A stretch of DNA of 64,000 nt from Anaeromyxobacter terrae (GTDB taxonomy: Bacteria; Myxococcota; Myxococcia; Myxococcales; Anaeromyxobacteraceae): contig NZ_JALCYY010000017.1 of the NCBI RefSeq assembly GCF_022690685.1, positions 28,107 through 92,106 of the forward strand, in the 5' to 3' direction. A program made the translations under genes and the position numbers. Shown here piece by piece: positions 63,718-64,000 of the stretch (the first letter of the stretch is position 1; every line of letters starts with the position of its first letter). The notes beneath the pieces were generated by a model. That model was not told the origin of the DNA and ran no database searches. It was given only the letters and a program-made list of their open reading frames with translations.

Positions 63718-64000
63718 GGGCCTCTCCCCCTTCGCTCGCGGGTGAACGTCGCACGAGCGCGCGGCAGGTTAATTCACCCAGCGTCGCGAAACCAGTTCGG
63801 GGCGTGGTCGGCGCGCGCGGCGGTGCGGTGCCCACCTTTCACGACGAGTCGCCGATGGACGGACAGCTAACCGGCACGCACCGTGGAGACGCGCCACCCG
63901 CGCTGGCGTGGCCCCTCGCGTCCGCTACTTCGCTCGTCCCAGTAGCACCCCGAGCGCAGGCGCAGCCGGATGAGGCTGCGCCGGAGCGAGCGCCGGGGGT
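63718..64000. other. Right-edge intergenic region
   Basis: No supported gene is visible in these 283 bases on either strand. The stretch just upstream of the lipoprotein gene (63718-63800) includes an AT-richer segment (GGTTAATTCACC) that may be its promoter. The edge carries a copy of the palindromic repeat. Confidence 0.4.
63959..63992. repeat. REP-like palindromic repeat, copy B
   Basis: GGCGCAGCC and GGCTGCGCC pair around GGATGA, followed by GGAGCGAGCG. The 34 bases match copy A at 38302-38335 with one difference, in the loop. Confidence 0.7.

Overview
The window is very GC-rich throughout, with strong G/C third-codon preference and many ATGA/GTGA/TTGA gene overlaps. Its gene content points to a soil myxobacterium of the Anaeromyxobacter type (Myxococcota): multihaem c-type cytochromes, a selenocysteine formate dehydrogenase, an ECF sigma/caspase cassette, hybrid histidine kinase and HD-GYP signalling, and histidine ammonia-lyase. 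The genus is inferred from content; no marker gene settles it.

Layout. 1-7255: an electron-transfer locus. A tightly overlapped operon encodes a partial protein, an outer-membrane beta-barrel, an NHL lipoprotein, a 12-haem-motif cytochrome and a second NHL protein, followed by a separately controlled 4-haem cytochrome. 7388-16736: small envelope proteins, a YtcJ-type amidohydrolase, a GT2 glycosyltransferase, a zinc-ribbon/TPR membrane protein, a ComEA-like HhH protein and HutH. 16821-22370: a complete membrane formate dehydrogenase operon on the minus strand (fdhG-fdhH-fdhI-fdhE). The catalytic subunit is read through an in-frame TGA (Sec196) followed by a recognisable bacterial SECIS hairpin, so it looks like two ORFs. 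22689-27537: an aminotransferase, a lower-GC orphan gene, a PAS-histidine kinase-receiver hybrid and an unknown protein.

27553-32429: a five-gene minus-strand cassette: lipoprotein, ECF sigma factor, anti-sigma factor, exported caspase-like protease with a barrel-like C-terminus, and a second lipoprotein paralogous to the first. 32583-43731: aspartate kinase, then a cluster for lipoic-acid-dependent 2-oxoacid oxidation (lipA, E1alpha, E1beta, E2, tatD, tcdA, lpd and a lipB-Nudix fusion). 43898-49706: an HD-GYP response regulator, moaA (molybdopterin synthesis, relevant to the formate dehydrogenase), and a split B12-dependent acyl-CoA mutase with an unusual substrate-pocket residue.

49827-60863: a tRNA(CAT) gene is the attachment site of a 10.96-kb integrated element bounded by identical 45-bp repeats, with matching arm-type sites about 87 bp inside each end. 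All its genes lie on the plus strand: tyrosine integrase, XRE and excisionase-like regulators, a replication-initiator-like protein with a DnaA domain-I-like C-terminus, a fused prohead protease-major capsid protein, a pseudokinase, an autoregulated ribbon-helix-helix repressor and several small unknown proteins. It has no portal, large terminase, tail or lysis gene, so it reads as a phage satellite or a reduced prophage with its own capsid. 61147-63717: a large surface lipoprotein with BACON-like repeats, an IPT/TIG domain and a propeller-like C-terminus.
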